Assembly (NCBI GenBank): GCA_038380435.1
Contig: JAWZYU010000009.1
Span: 66,803,901 to 66,867,900, forward strand
DNA from: Ryuthela nishihirai
Taxonomy: Eukaryota; Arthropoda; Arachnida; Araneae; Heptathelidae
DNA: 64,000 bases
Reading direction: 5' to 3'
The notes beneath the pieces are model-generated. The model had not been told where the DNA came from. It worked only from the letters and a program-made list of their open reading frames with translations, and searched no databases. The translations under genes and the position numbers were made by a program. Shown here piece after piece: positions 54,260 to 64,000 of this stretch (positions are counted from its first letter, which is position 1; the number at the start of each line of letters is the position of its first letter).

Positions 54260-54800
54260 CGTTTGAAGCGATCTGAATGAAGTGAGTTGCGATCATCGAG
54301 GAAGTGGCGATTGTAAAAGGCGTAACTCCGTCAGAGATCAGTGTCGACGGCGTGGCAACTGGCGCGTCACGTGACTACTGACAGAGACACAGTGTCAGCA
54401 GACACGCGAAGAGCTGGCTAAACTTGAATGATGCGGTTAAGGTCTCAGAGCCGAGGAGGTTGCTCACATAAATGTCTCGACACAAGGAAGCCATTGATCG
54501 AGTTAATGTGCCATAAGTTGCGGCGGTGTCAACATTGGGCAGGACACAACAATGGGCAGCACGCTCCAGCACGTCATCGACGTCTGAAGTTTGGCGCCGT
54601 CCACAGCTGCTCCATTATGAAGCCATTAACACGAGGAGACTCTAAATTATTTCGCTTGTCTTGCAACTCGCCGTGGCGTGAAAGGTTATCTTTAGCTTGT
54701 CAACCGCGATTTCTCTCTTCGATCGATACACTCCTGCCAGTTACAGACAAAAATTGTCTATCGAGCAGCCTCCGATTCAGTCAGCAGTAGAGAAAAATGA
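54260..54800. other. CpG-dense, non-repeat segment
   Basis: Unlike its AT-rich surroundings, this segment has many CG dinucleotides (GGCGTAACTCCGTCAG, GTCGACGGCGTGGCAACTGG, GTTGCGGCGGTGTC) and no match to the SINEs or transposons here. A 120-codon plus-strand frame (54428-54790) crosses it without a recognisable domain. It might be a promoter or 5' exon of a gene beyond the window, a non-coding RNA, or an unknown repeat. Confidence 0.4.
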
Positions 54801-55424
54801 ACCTTTTCGTCGCTTCGGCCGTTTTTCGTGATCAACCATCGTGGTATCCTAGTCGAGTGTTTCGAAGAAAAAGGAAAAGCTATTATTACCAGGGAGAAAA
54901 ATGGCAAAAAAATAAGTATAAAACGTAAGACTATTTCCGTGTTTAACGGGGGCGAGACAATTAATTTTTATGATGTAGTTAAGGACGCTTGTAATGTGCT
55001 ATTTCATTACCAGGTGACTATGCATAATGATCTTGCGAATTGTTTTTTAAATCTTATTGGGGTTTCTTTAAGCACTTTTTTGAACGTTTTCATTTAGAAT
55101 TTTCATATTCAAAACAAAATGGTTAAGAATTTTTCTTTTTGTTTCCTAACTAATAAAAATGTAAAAAAAATTGGTTAATAACGAAAGTAATGCAACATAA
55201 GTGGGAAGAGAGGTCGGCCTAATAATAATAACGGATATGTAAGGTGCAAAACATTTGGCAAAGTTCTAAATCGGAATAAAATACTAAATTAAATGTAAAC
55301 AAACAGTAAAACTAAAATCAAAATATAAATGTACTTGTTGTTTTTAATATTTTGTGCCAAGGAAATGAAATATGTCCAGCCTACAAAGTTCTCTTCTATA
55401 GGAGACTAAGGCTGTACATTCAAA
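54801..55424. other. unassigned; contains an 89-codon frame
   Basis: The plus-strand frame 54828-55097 starts MINHRGILVECFEEKGKAII with basic residues following. It has no family I recognise. The rest is AT-rich. Confidence 0.3.
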
Positions 55425-55816
55425 AGGTTGTTGGTTGTTTCATCTATGAGCGATATTTTTCTGCACAAAATGGGCTAAATGGCCAGGTCACAAGGACTCC
55501 GAGGGTTCAGAGAAGGTTGGAGGAAGGGAATCCATTAGACAGCTGTTAGGAGACAGTTGGTAGACTCCCGTCAAGGCCATCCAGCATACTTTTTAACGTC
55601 CAGAGGATAATGCTCTCTCGCACACGGAGCGATGGATTAACATCCCATCCGACAGACGGCGGACTTTTCAAGCCCATCGGTATCCCCTACTGACCTGGGG
55701 CTGGGTGCGGAATGTTATGGAGATAAATCTCAACGCTGGCCCAGGTGGGACTCTAACCTGGGAATTCCAGATTACGAGCATGGCGTACTACCGACTATGC
55801 CATCCCCACACCTATT
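55425..55816 (-). mobile_element. SINE-A copy
   Basis: AGGTTGTTGGTTGTTTCATC, CAGACAGCTGTTAGGAGACA, ATTAACATCCCATCCGACAG, and head GGGACTCTAACCTGGGAATT with CTACCGACTATGCCATCC. Box B has one substitution. Confidence 0.9.
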
Positions 55817-56799
55817 CAAAAGGTAGAACACATCACGTAGAATTAACTAATATACGAGTTGCACATAAAAAGAAAACAAGTAATGCAGCTGAGTCACACA
55901 GATCAAAAGAAATTAAAATTAAAAAATATTAATATTATGAATCTATTTTCAATTGTCTTTTAAAGATGAGAAAGCATGTTCCATTTCTTAGTTCTAGAGC
56001 GTGAAAATTAAGGCAATATTTTTTAAAAGAATGTAGCGCTGTTGCAGTGAATAGCGTTTTAAAAAGATGAAAAGCGGAATTTGAATAATAACATACAACC
56101 AGCTATAATGTCATTGATGACAGGTGCTAAGCTGCTCGTTTCTGGGATCCAGTACCATTCTTCTCTTACTGCTTCGAAGCCAACTTCAGTTTTGATGTTA
56201 AAATTAATTTCATATTCATATTTTTTATCTTATTGTTTTTTGCATATAAAATATGACAAGTAAAATGTAATAAACAGAGTCAATTATTTTGTTCCACTTA
56301 TTGCACCCTTCCCCCACCAACTATTAGCCACAGCAAATAAAATATTTTTCTATTTCTTTCGATGCAAAAAACGTTTTTATATCCCTGTTCTAGATCATTA
56401 AACCTGGTTTCAAAAAACAATATTGAGTTGACAAATATATTTGTTCGCCTTTGAAACATTAAAGTCTTTTTTATCCTAGAATGAAAATTTTCTTCTAATG
56501 GTTATAACAAATCCCCGTTTGGAAAACAGAAAAAGTTTTGCATATTTTTTTCAGCGATCAACACTTTTATTTCAGCATGAAACTAGTCGATAATGGCTAA
56601 AGGCAAAGCAAGGCGACGTTTGTGGGACTCTTTAGTCCTTTATGCTTCTTACTATAAACAGCAGCAGGAAACTTCGGCCCTAAATCTATATTAATGGCCA
56701 ATTTCTCTATAATTTTCCCATCCTTGTGCATAGTGGATTTTGTTGTCTGCGCCAATATCAAGGTAACATTTAAATCAGGCTACAAGTGCTGACAAAACT
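55817..56799. other. no recognisable feature
   Basis: AT-rich spacer. Confidence 0.5.
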
Positions 56800-57345
56800 A
56801 TATAATCTAATATAAAAAGAATAATGTTTGTGTGTCTGTCCGCTTATGCACACGTCCCTAGAAGAGCTATAGGCTTCAAACTTTGCATGAACGTTCCCTT
56901 CACCCAGGGGACGAATATAGGCTATTTGTGAAACGAATATAGGCGTTTGAATTTCTTAAAATCCCCACAGACTTAACATTAACCGTTGGAAGTTATTCAA
57001 AATAACTATTCCCACCAATAAATTTGTTTTTACCAATAAATTTGTTAAAGGAATACATCAAAGTAACTAATATCTGATGTCGTGTGATTAAACATTAACG
57101 GTTGAAAGTTATTCAAAATAACTGTTGCCACCAATAAAGTTAAAATATTTAATGCATCAAACTAATTTCTTTCTGATTTCGCGTGATAAACTCATTGTTC
57201 AGTTTGTTGGGTCACGAACGCGAGCGTCCGCGGATATTAAAGTCGTTCTAATTAAGCACGAAGAGTACATGAGATTCTTTGTAGAAGTGAAAGCTTCAAA
57301 AACTAAATTCGTATCGGAAGTTAAAATCATTAACTTAAATTAAAA
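56800..57345 (+). mobile_element. Possible Helitron 5' remnant with internal tandem repeat
   Basis: TCTAATATAAAAAGAATAAT followed by GTTTGTGTGTCTGTCCGC and GGCTTCAAACTTTGCATGAA resembles Helitron-type 5' regions; this is weak inference. Inside, about 50 nt beginning AACATTAACCGTTGGAAGTT (56975) recurs 115 nt later as AACATTAACGGTTGAAAGTT (57090), so a ~115 bp unit is duplicated in tandem. Confidence 0.35.
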
Positions 57346-57890
57346 AAAATGCAAAAGCTAATAAAATTATCTACAAATAGTTAATAAATGTTTTATATAT
57401 TATGTTAAGTAATAAATAATTTTGTTTGATAATAATGTTTTGTATCTTTATATTTGTTATGCACCTCAGATCATAATTAATTTTCTTTTGCTATAAAGTT
57501 ATATATGCCTGGCAAATTTTATCCGAGGAACTCTGCTGGTACGACGTTATTCGAGAAGTTCGATTTCACTGATTTACAAGGATTTTTATGACGAACAATT
57601 GTAGCTGCCTTTAACTATTTTTCAGGTGCTGAGTTCAGATCGGGCCTTAAAAATAGCTAGCACATCACGTTTTTATGTTATTGGTCATTTTGACTCGTAT
57701 TAAGATTTCCTATACCAAAACCTCCAGGAAACTGGGAGCACACTAGATATTTGACTTTTTGTGGCTGGCAACACTGATTGACAAGTGGGAGAAAACATGT
57801 AATAGTAACCTAATCTCAGACTGCCATTCTTGTTGTTTTCACTGTAGGAAGAACACGTGCTGTACGTTGAAGAATGAATTTTGGCGTTTA
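57346..57890. other. no recognisable feature
   Basis: AT-rich spacer. Confidence 0.5.
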
Positions 57891-57891
57891 A

Positions 57892-58250
57892 ATGACACAA
57901 AGGCAGAGTCGCGGATGTGGTAATGTGCCAGATAAGTTTTGTTATGAGTGTGGAAAATACATTTTAAATTCCCAGGGTCGTTCTTTGACAAAGATTGTGA
58001 AGAAAGCCTATAACTTGCATTTTGGATGCCATGTTGGAGATCAGGACAAAACATGGGCTCCACATGTGTGCTGCTTTTCGTGCTTTGTTGGCCTGAGTGA
58101 ATGGTTGAAAGGTAAGATAAAATTCATACCCTTTGCAGTTCGAATGGCTTGACCTGAGCCAACTAATCACTTGCATGATTTCTATTTTTGTTTAATTAAA
58201 TTGTCGGGCTTTTCAAAAATGAACAAAAGCAAAATACAATATTCAAATGT
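57892..58250 (+). pseudogene. Fragment of a Cys-rich zinc-binding protein family
   Basis: The frame reads KFCYECGKYILNSQGRSLTK, KKAYNLHFGCHVGDQDKTWA and PHVCCFSCFVGLSEWLKG, then RMA, a TGA, and PEPTNHLHDFYFCLIKLSGF in the same frame. Cys pairs (CxxC, CC, C) with His are spaced like a zinc-binding fold. I recall similar unnamed proteins, in many copies, in arthropod genomes; that is from memory and unverified. In that family a Trp-Arg lies where the TGA stands, so it is probably a decayed copy. No start or splice site is proven. It joins mariner sequence directly at about 58250. Confidence 0.6.
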
Positions 58251-59075
58251 GCCTTGGGTTAGAGTCGACTCGTGCAAGAAGATGTTGGCAATGTTTGAAT
58301 TTAATGGCCCTAAACGGCTAACAGAAATTGTCGCAGTTGATGAGACGTGGTTTTATTACTATACAACTGCCAAAAAGATCGAAAATTATGTTTGGATTGC
58401 GGAAGATGAACCGCGTCCCAAAATCCTCCAACAAGACTTTCGCTCAAGGAAGAGGATATTCATAATTTTTTCAGTTCCCAAGGAGTGGTAGCCATGAACA
58501 CCTTACCTAAAAGTGACTATAAATGGCCAATACTACTGTATACCAACATTGATTTGTCCAAAATGGCTAAGGAGATGAAGAAGCAACATCCAACAACAGG
58601 CGTGTCAAGAGTACTCCTTCTTCATGACAATGCTGGTGCTCACAAAACCTAACAAGGTACAGCTTATCTTGAGCAGGAAAAAAATCAAACATCTATTCAT
58701 CCTGCATATTAAACCGATCTTGCATCATGAGATTTTTGGTTATTTCCAAAATTAAAAAGAAGCTGCTTGGAAGCCTTTTTTCAATGATGTAAGACCTTGC
58801 AAAATGTGCATTCAAAGTCTGGAGAGGAGCACTTTTAAAGACAGTAAAAGTTTTTTGAGGTAACTACAATGGCTACTGTTCTGCAGATGCATGTCAAGAA
58901 CTTTTTGAACGCTCTTCGTACATATAGAAAGGTTTGTAAGCACTATTTTACTCGGCAAGTCCACAGAAGAATCGTTAGGAAAAAAAAATTCTTCAGGAGA
59001 CAGATGTATAGATTTTTTTCTATGCTAATTATTTCAATACAAAAGTCTCTGCCAATAAGTAAAATAGATTTATAG
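58251..59075 (+). pseudogene. Mariner transposase catalytic domain, dead
   Basis: The frame continues without a stop from the Cys-rich fragment into VRVDSCKKMLAMFEF, then IVAVDETWFYYYTTAKK (first catalytic Asp) and WIAEDEPRPKILQQDF. After a stop at about 58491 the pieces LLHDNAGAHKT (second Asp, about 58620) and DFWLFPKLKKKLLGSLF (third Asp region, about 58730) follow, with frameshifts. These motifs and spacing are those of DD34D mariner transposases. The DNA-binding N-terminus is absent, replaced by the unrelated fragment. Confidence 0.85.
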
Positions 59076-59439
59076 CCCATGGAAATGGATTTAAAATATT
59101 GCGATGATTTTTAAACTCCAAAATTCAATATGTTGTCTTCAAATTATAAAGTTTTACAGTGGGTTGGATATAATTTAAGACCTTTAAAATTAGATTAATT
59201 AGAATACGAAGTTTTCAGGTCGAAAGGACAATGAATAATTTAAACTTAATTAAAATCTTCTTGCTGCAGAATGATGTAGTTTCTCAGCATTCCCTTCATT
59301 AATAATTCATAATTTTATCGTGCATTCCTTGTTTAGATTGAAATATTGCATCTCTGCAAAGATCGTACTGAGACAGTCATCTGAATTTTAGGTATCATCA
59401 TCTCTGCGTCGTATCCCTTGCAAAATTCATTTCTTTTAA
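59076..59439. other. no recognisable feature
   Basis: AT-rich spacer. Confidence 0.5.
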
Positions 59440-59693
59440 ATGTAAGTAATTTAGTGTTGTGAACGTAAATAGTGTATGTAATCAGAGATATGAATGTAAA
59501 TAGTGTGTACAATCAATGACGTGAATGCAAATAGTGTATATAATCAATGATAAGAAGGTAAATAATGTATAAAATAGTGATGCGAACATGAATAATGTAT
59601 ATAATCAGAGATTTAAGCATAAATAGTATAAGCAATGATTGACGTGAAGGTAAATTGTGTATATAATCAATGATGCGAATATAAATAGTGTAT
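59440..59693. repeat. Minisatellite array M3, left part
   Basis: Units of about 35 bp built on GTAAATAGTGTATATAATCA and GTGATGCGAA, moderately diverged. The array is cut at 59693 and resumes at 60493. Confidence 0.85.
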
Positions 59694-60492
59694 GTGTTAC
59701 CGCTAAAGCTCGAAAGCCGTTAATGTGCACATTACCTAGCTAATCTGCAGATTAACTGATTTGCTCCGTTAACGTGCGGAATCAAGAGTTTTCCGCATTT
59801 TACCTAGGTAATGTGCACATTAATGGCTTCCGTATCGTTAAAGTTCAAAAGTTTGTTTCTCTCATTTCCTTTCCCTACTCCTTCCCCCCTCTCCCTCCAC
59901 TTTTAGTTTCGTTTCGCCAGTGTCTTTACGTCAAACAGCAATAAAACAATCCCTTGGTACTGGGCAGGGTTTCAGAAAATGGGACTGTAAATCTTAATGT
60001 ACCACAAATAGATGTGCTTGTCGCAAAAACCAATTGTTATGTAATTCAAAGTGTCACCATTCTTTACATTGCACTAATAAGTAAACATAATTTTATCATA
60101 TGTTTTGCAAATTCATTTCCTTAATTATAATAATATTTTAAACCGTTTGATTCTTTGTATTATAGTTTTTTAATTGATTGATGATTGATTCTATCAACTA
60201 ATTTGTTGATTGTTTGATTGTATAAACTCGATTCTTTAGATATCGAAAAATAAATAAATAACGTTATGTTAATTTAAGAGTACAGAAACGTTGCTGTTGT
60301 TCCAGCAAAGATCTTATTTTCACTTTAACGAGTGCCTAGTAGGTAATGTGCAGATTATCCAGGTAATTTGCAGATTACCTAGGTAATTTGAGAAATGAAA
60401 CAATTTTCCGCACCTTAACGGATCACCCTAGTTAATATGCACAATACCTAGATAATCTGTAGAATAACTGATTTCTGCACTTTAGCGGTAAC
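59694..60492. mobile_element. Non-autonomous transposon splitting array M3
   Basis: Ends are TGTTACCGCTAAAG and, inverted, CTTTAGCGGTAACA, a 14 bp perfect terminal repeat. The next ~150 bp on each side are also inverted relatives full of small palindromes (TAATGTGCACATTA, TTACCTAGGTAA, AATCTGCAGATTA). The centre is non-coding with a CT-rich stretch (59860-59900). A clear target duplication is not visible because the host is a tandem repeat. Superfamily unknown. Confidence 0.75.
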
Positions 60493-60710
60493 AGATATAA
60501 TCTGTGATGTGAACGAAAATAGTGTGTACAATCAATAAGTAAGTATAATCAATAAGTAGTGTATATAAAAAGTGATAAGAAAGTAAATAATGTACAGAAT
60601 CAGTGATGCGAATGTAAATAATGTATATGCTCAGTAATGCGAGCATAAATAATGTATGTAATCAGTAATGCGACGTAAATAGTGTATATAATCAGTGATG
60701 CCAACAGCGA
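60493..60710. repeat. Minisatellite array M3, right part
   Basis: Resumes GATATAATCTGTGATGTGAA and continues with the same ~35 bp unit to about 60705, so the element landed inside an existing array. Confidence 0.85.
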
Positions 60711-61362
60711 TTGTATTTTTGTGAACTTGTGGAATATTCTGTGCCATTTTTTGTATACCTTTTAAGAGGTTTTGTTTGAGAGTTTGTCTTGTTGACTCAT
60801 TGCTAAAACGTAAACGGATGTATAACTCTTTATTTGTTGGATAAGACAAAGATGAAGAAGCAGCCTATATTATGACAGTCTTGCGGTGAAAAAAGAGCAT
60901 CGAAACTCGCGTAGGGTTAAGGTAATATAAGGAGTGCAAATCAAGCTCTCTCCGTCGCTCAGCAGGTACATAGATGGATCTGAACGAGAGCCAGCAGCTG
61001 GCTTATGCCTTGAGGCATGGAGAAGGCACAGGAAAGAAAGCTGATGCTAATAGCTTCATATTCGCAGTAGTTCGTTTTGAAAGAGGTGTGCGTCTCAATA
61101 AGGGGAGATAGAATATTTTACTCTGTATAAATCGAAGGATTGATCTATGAAGAAGGTGTGGCTTTCCCTGTGGAGCAAAGAATCATTTTCTCAGAGAGAG
61201 AGAAGGCAAAGGAAAATATTACTCTCGCCGGTATAGAACGAAGCGACAGAGAGATATACGTATATAAGTTTGAAATCAGGATTGCGCTTCCATTGTAAAT
61301 TTCATTTGAGTGCAAGGCAGGGTTCACTGTTTATTTTTTCTGCATGGGGCTCCGATTTCGTT
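60711..61362. other. no recognisable feature
   Basis: 60880-61140 has mixed composition (AGCCAGCAGCTGGCTTATGC) without a known element. No gene recognised. Confidence 0.4.
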
Positions 61363-61745
61363 TGTTTTGTGTTATTTTACCTCTGGGTGGCACTTTTTTG
61401 CACACAATGGGCTAAATGGCCAAGTCACATGGACCCCGAGGTCTCAGAGAATGTTGGGGGAAGGGACCCACTAAAACAGCTGTTGGGAAACAGATGGTAG
61501 CTTCTCTCAAGGCCATTCAGAGTGTTCTTCAACGCGCACAGGGTATGGCTCTCCTGCATACGGAACCAGAGCTTAACGTCCCATCCAACGGACGGTGACC
61601 TTTTCAAGCTTATCGGTGTCCCCGATTGACCGTGGGCAGGGAGGAAAGTTTTTATGAGATAAATCTCAAGGCTGACTCAGCTGGGATTCGAACCTGGGAA
61701 CTGTGGATTACGACCCTAGAGTGCTACGGACTGACTGCCCCCGCC
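61363..61745 (-). mobile_element. SINE-A copy
   Basis: TTTGTGTTATTTTACCTCTG, TAAAACAGCTGTTGGGAAAC, AGCTTAACGTCCCATCCAAC, head GGGATTCGAACCTGGGAACT and GGACTGACTGCCCCC. Complete. Confidence 0.92.
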
Positions 61746-61784
61746 CTTCATGGAGCTTCGAAGTCTACTTAATAATTACTAGGG

Positions 61785-62345
61785 AATATCAAAAGGTAAG
61801 TTGCTCTCATGAATACATAACATGTATCTGAGAAAGGCAAATATATTAAAGTGAAGATACAACCTAAGTCAACTTTTCCACACAGTCATATAGGTTAGGT
61901 AAACACTTATCCGAAAATGATTAATTTGTTCTTCCTCTGAGCGTACAAATCTGATCCAAGGTCTACCAACCAGGTTAAAGCCGCTTCTGTGACGTCTTCT
62001 TCTGATGAAAACCTCTCTCCTCCCAGATGATCTTTCAATTTACCGAGCAAATAGTCGTCGTCATTTCCTTGATTTTAATCCGGCAATTATCCCGAATCAT
62101 CTCATTAACGCGCGAAACGTGATCTGGAGTGATAAACACTGACGGTCTGCCTCTGCGGTATTCGTCTGTCAGATCTGTATAGCCGTTTTCAAACTTTGGC
62201 ACCAATTAAATAGCCTAACGAGATATCGCATTCTCCTCGTATACGGTGGATATTCCTCGACGGATTTCCGTACAATTCAAGCTTTTCGCTCAAAAAATAA
62301 AACGAACTCTTTCGCGGACTTCTATTTGGAATAATAGTCGAGTTG
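61785..62345 (-). pseudogene. Internally deleted mariner transposase
   Basis: The minus strand reads QIEVRERVRFIF, a stop, AKSLNCTEIRRGISTVYEEN, AISR, then LVPKFENGYTDLTDEYRRGR, PSVFITPDHVSRVNEMIRDN and IKIKEMTTTIC: the helix-turn-helix N-terminus and linker of a mariner transposase (62345-62060). It then jumps to KDHLGGERFSSEEDV-like and EAALTWLVDLGSDLYAQRK, the extreme C-terminus (62040-61900). The whole catalytic core is missing. A 3' terminal-repeat-like AATATCAAAAGGTAAGTTGC lies at about 61790. The 5' end was not found. Confidence 0.8.
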
Positions 62346-62783
62346 ACGCGCTATCATTCACGAGCAATAGAAACACACTATGCGCGTTCGCGTGTACGGT
62401 TGTATTACGTTATACATCCCTCCGAAACACAACTATTGTTTCCTTACTACGACGACAGGGAGCGGTGAGTGCGACATTCTTTTTGATAAACATACGTATG
62501 TAGTTCAGACTTGGAGACGTACTTTCAGGAACAGAGTGTTACCTAAAATAGTGATTGCTGTGACAAAAATATCAGAAAGGATGTTGAATAATCTGTTATA
62601 GCGTTCTTTTTGTTTCACAAAAATTCTAAACGAAATTAAGCTTTTAAATGCTTTCAATCATATAAGACACACATTTAAAGCCATAAAAGGTGTCTTGAAG
62701 ATTCAATTCACATTATATTCCAAAAGGTTAACATTATATAAAGTCTCTTTATATTATGGTATCTTATTATATGTAATTTATAT
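62346..62783. other. no recognisable feature
   Basis: Spacer between two mariner relics. The first ~150 bp are CpG-rich and may belong to the 5' part of the deleted mariner. Confidence 0.45.
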
Positions 62784-63397
62784 AATGTGCAAAAAGTTCT
62801 TGACTTTTTGAACGGCCCTCATATTCTCATGTTACCTCGACAAAATGTTTTACTATCCTCCAAAGTATTCCCCTTTCAGAATCTATGCAAAGTTGCAGAA
62901 GTCTACGCCAATTCTGGAACGATTGGCGGTACTCTTATTGAACGCATTTTGCAAAGTCTTTTACTTCTTGAAAAGGCGTTTCAGCAAGTTTCTTCTCATT
63001 TTCGGAAATAAACAAAAATTCCCTTGTGTAAGATCGAATGAATATGCAGGATAGGGAGTCGATTGCTGTTTTCCTGCTCCAGATAGGTCGTAACTTGACG
63101 GGTTATATGAGAACTGCATTGTCTGAAGAAGGAGAACCTTGACACGCCTATTGTTGGAAGCTGCTCTTTCATCTCCTTAACCAATTTTGGCAAACTATTG
63201 TTGGTGTAGTACTGTCCATTAATAGTAATTTTTTCAGGTAAGCTGTCCACGGCTACCACTCCTTGTGAATTGAAAAAAATTGAGCAGAAGTCTTTTTGGA
63301 GGATTTTGAAACGTGGTTCATCTTCCGCATCCCAAACATGGTTGTCGATCTTTCTGAGAGTTCTATAGAAATAAACCATGTTTCATCACCCGTCATA
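62784..63397 (-). pseudogene. Mariner transposase, catalytic half (piece 1)
   Basis: Minus strand: GDETWFISIE near 63385 (first Asp), then the frame at 63379-62996 with DNHVWDAEDEPRFKILQKDF, INGQYYTNNSLPKLVKEMKE and PTIGVSRFSFFRQCSSH (where LLHDNAxAH is expected, changed). Downstream pieces run to a 3' end near GGGCCGTTCAAAAAGTCAAG (about 62790-62815). It belongs to the same mariner group as 58251-59075. A SINE-A splits it at 63398. Confidence 0.82.
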
Positions 63398-63774
63398 GAA
63401 GGTGGGGGGGATCGGTCGATAGCTCCCAAGCCCGTAATTTGAAGGTCTCAGGTTCGAGTCTCAGCTGGGCTAGCGTTCTGATTTATCTCAGCGAAATTCC
63501 TCTCCTGCCCACGGTCAGTAGGGGACTCCGATGGGCTTGGAAAGGCTCTCGTCCGTCGGATGGAACATTAAACTGTGGCTCCGTTTGCCGGAGAGCCATA
63601 CCCTGTGCATGTTAACGAACACGCTGGATGGCCTTGCTGGGAGGATACAATCTGTCTCCCAAAAGCTGTCCAGTGGGTCCCCTTATCCGACTTTGAGCCA
63701 TCTAGGTCCTTGAAACAAACCTAGCCATTTAGCGTATTGTGTGCAAAAAGGTGACACTCAGAGGTTAAACAAAC
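63398..63774 (+). mobile_element. SINE-A inserted in the mariner, with target duplication
   Basis: Full-length copy from GGTGGGGGGGATCGGTCGAT to AGAGGTTAAACAAAC. The flanks CATCACCCGTCATA (63384-63397) and CATCACCTGTTATA (63775-63788) are a 14 bp target-site duplication with two differences. This fixes the SINE's ends and shows insertion by target-primed reverse transcription. Confidence 0.92.
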
Positions 63775-63900
63775 CATCACCTGTTATAATGTAGGTTAAC
63801 CGTTTGGGGTCACTAGGTTCGAACAATGCCTGCATGTCCTTGCACGAATCGACTCTAGTCCTTTTTATCTCTTTTCAAAGAAAACGGGATAATAATTTCA
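63775..63900 (-). pseudogene. Mariner transposase, upstream half (piece 2)
   Basis: Continues the mariner on the far side of the SINE: IKRTRVDSCKDMQALFEPSD then PKRLTYIITGD, ending just where GDETWF resumes before the SINE. The DNA-binding N-terminus is not visible upstream of about 63870. Confidence 0.82.
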
Positions 63901-64000
63901 CTTTGTTGTCTGTCTGTCTGTCGACATCAAACTTTTTTGTTTATAAAGATAAATTAAAAAAATTTTGTGTTGAATAGGTATTGATGAAAAATTACGATAT
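63901..64000. other. no recognisable feature
   Basis: AT-rich end of the window with a short (TGTC)n run at 63909-63922. Confidence 0.5.

Noticed and set aside
57125..57343. 72-codon frame KLIVQFVGSRTRASADIKVV
   Set aside because: No recognised family; it lies at the end of a possible Helitron remnant and is short. Left unannotated as a gene.

Overview
This window looks like intergenic DNA from a eukaryotic, probably arthropod, nuclear genome. It is AT-rich and non-operonic. I found no intact host protein-coding gene, rRNA, CRISPR array or bacterial-type feature. What can be recognised is mostly mobile DNA: tRNA-derived SINEs, Tc1, mariner, hAT-like and Helitron DNA transposons, and decayed non-LTR retrotransposons. 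This mix fits an arthropod, perhaps a chelicerate such as a spider, but that placement is inference.

The dominant family (called SINE-A here) is about 380-430 bp with an elongator-tRNA-Met-like head. Some 27 copies or fragments lie on both strands, about one per 2.4 kb. A second tRNA-headed family (SINE-B, about 200 bp) has four copies. Nearly all open frames of 60-200 codons are antisense or sense shadows of SINE-A, or pieces of dead transposases and reverse transcriptases.

Layout. 0-10 kb: SINE-A copies around a jockey/CR1-like LINE relic (1.4-3.9 kb), a 520 bp foldback element (4.6-5.1 kb) and a minisatellite born inside a SINE (6.3 kb). 10-20 kb: a 27/37 bp minisatellite, a split SINE, a second minisatellite loaded with insertions (15.1-16.5 kb), and a non-autonomous Helitron (18.5-19.2 kb). 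20-30 kb: SINE-A and SINE-B copies, a Tc1 stub, and long stretches with no recognisable content. 30-34 kb: an RTE/BovB-like LINE with endonuclease and reverse transcriptase, dead, with two hAT-like MITEs inside it. 34-48 kb: three Tc1 relics, a 1.9 kb region flanked by ~210 bp inverted repeats, and more SINEs. 48-54 kb: a LINE 3' fragment, two perfectly palindromic MITEs and a foldback element. 54-64 kb: a CpG-dense unexplained segment, a chimera of a Cys-rich protein fragment and a mariner transposase, a minisatellite split by a transposon with long inverted ends, an internally deleted mariner, and a mariner interrupted by a SINE with a clear target-site duplication.

The least ordinary signal is a set of small inverted or locally copied insertions inside mobile elements. 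Several fall on the same CAGCTGTT-containing segment of SINE-A. They resemble template-switch repair scars. No new gene system could be supported.
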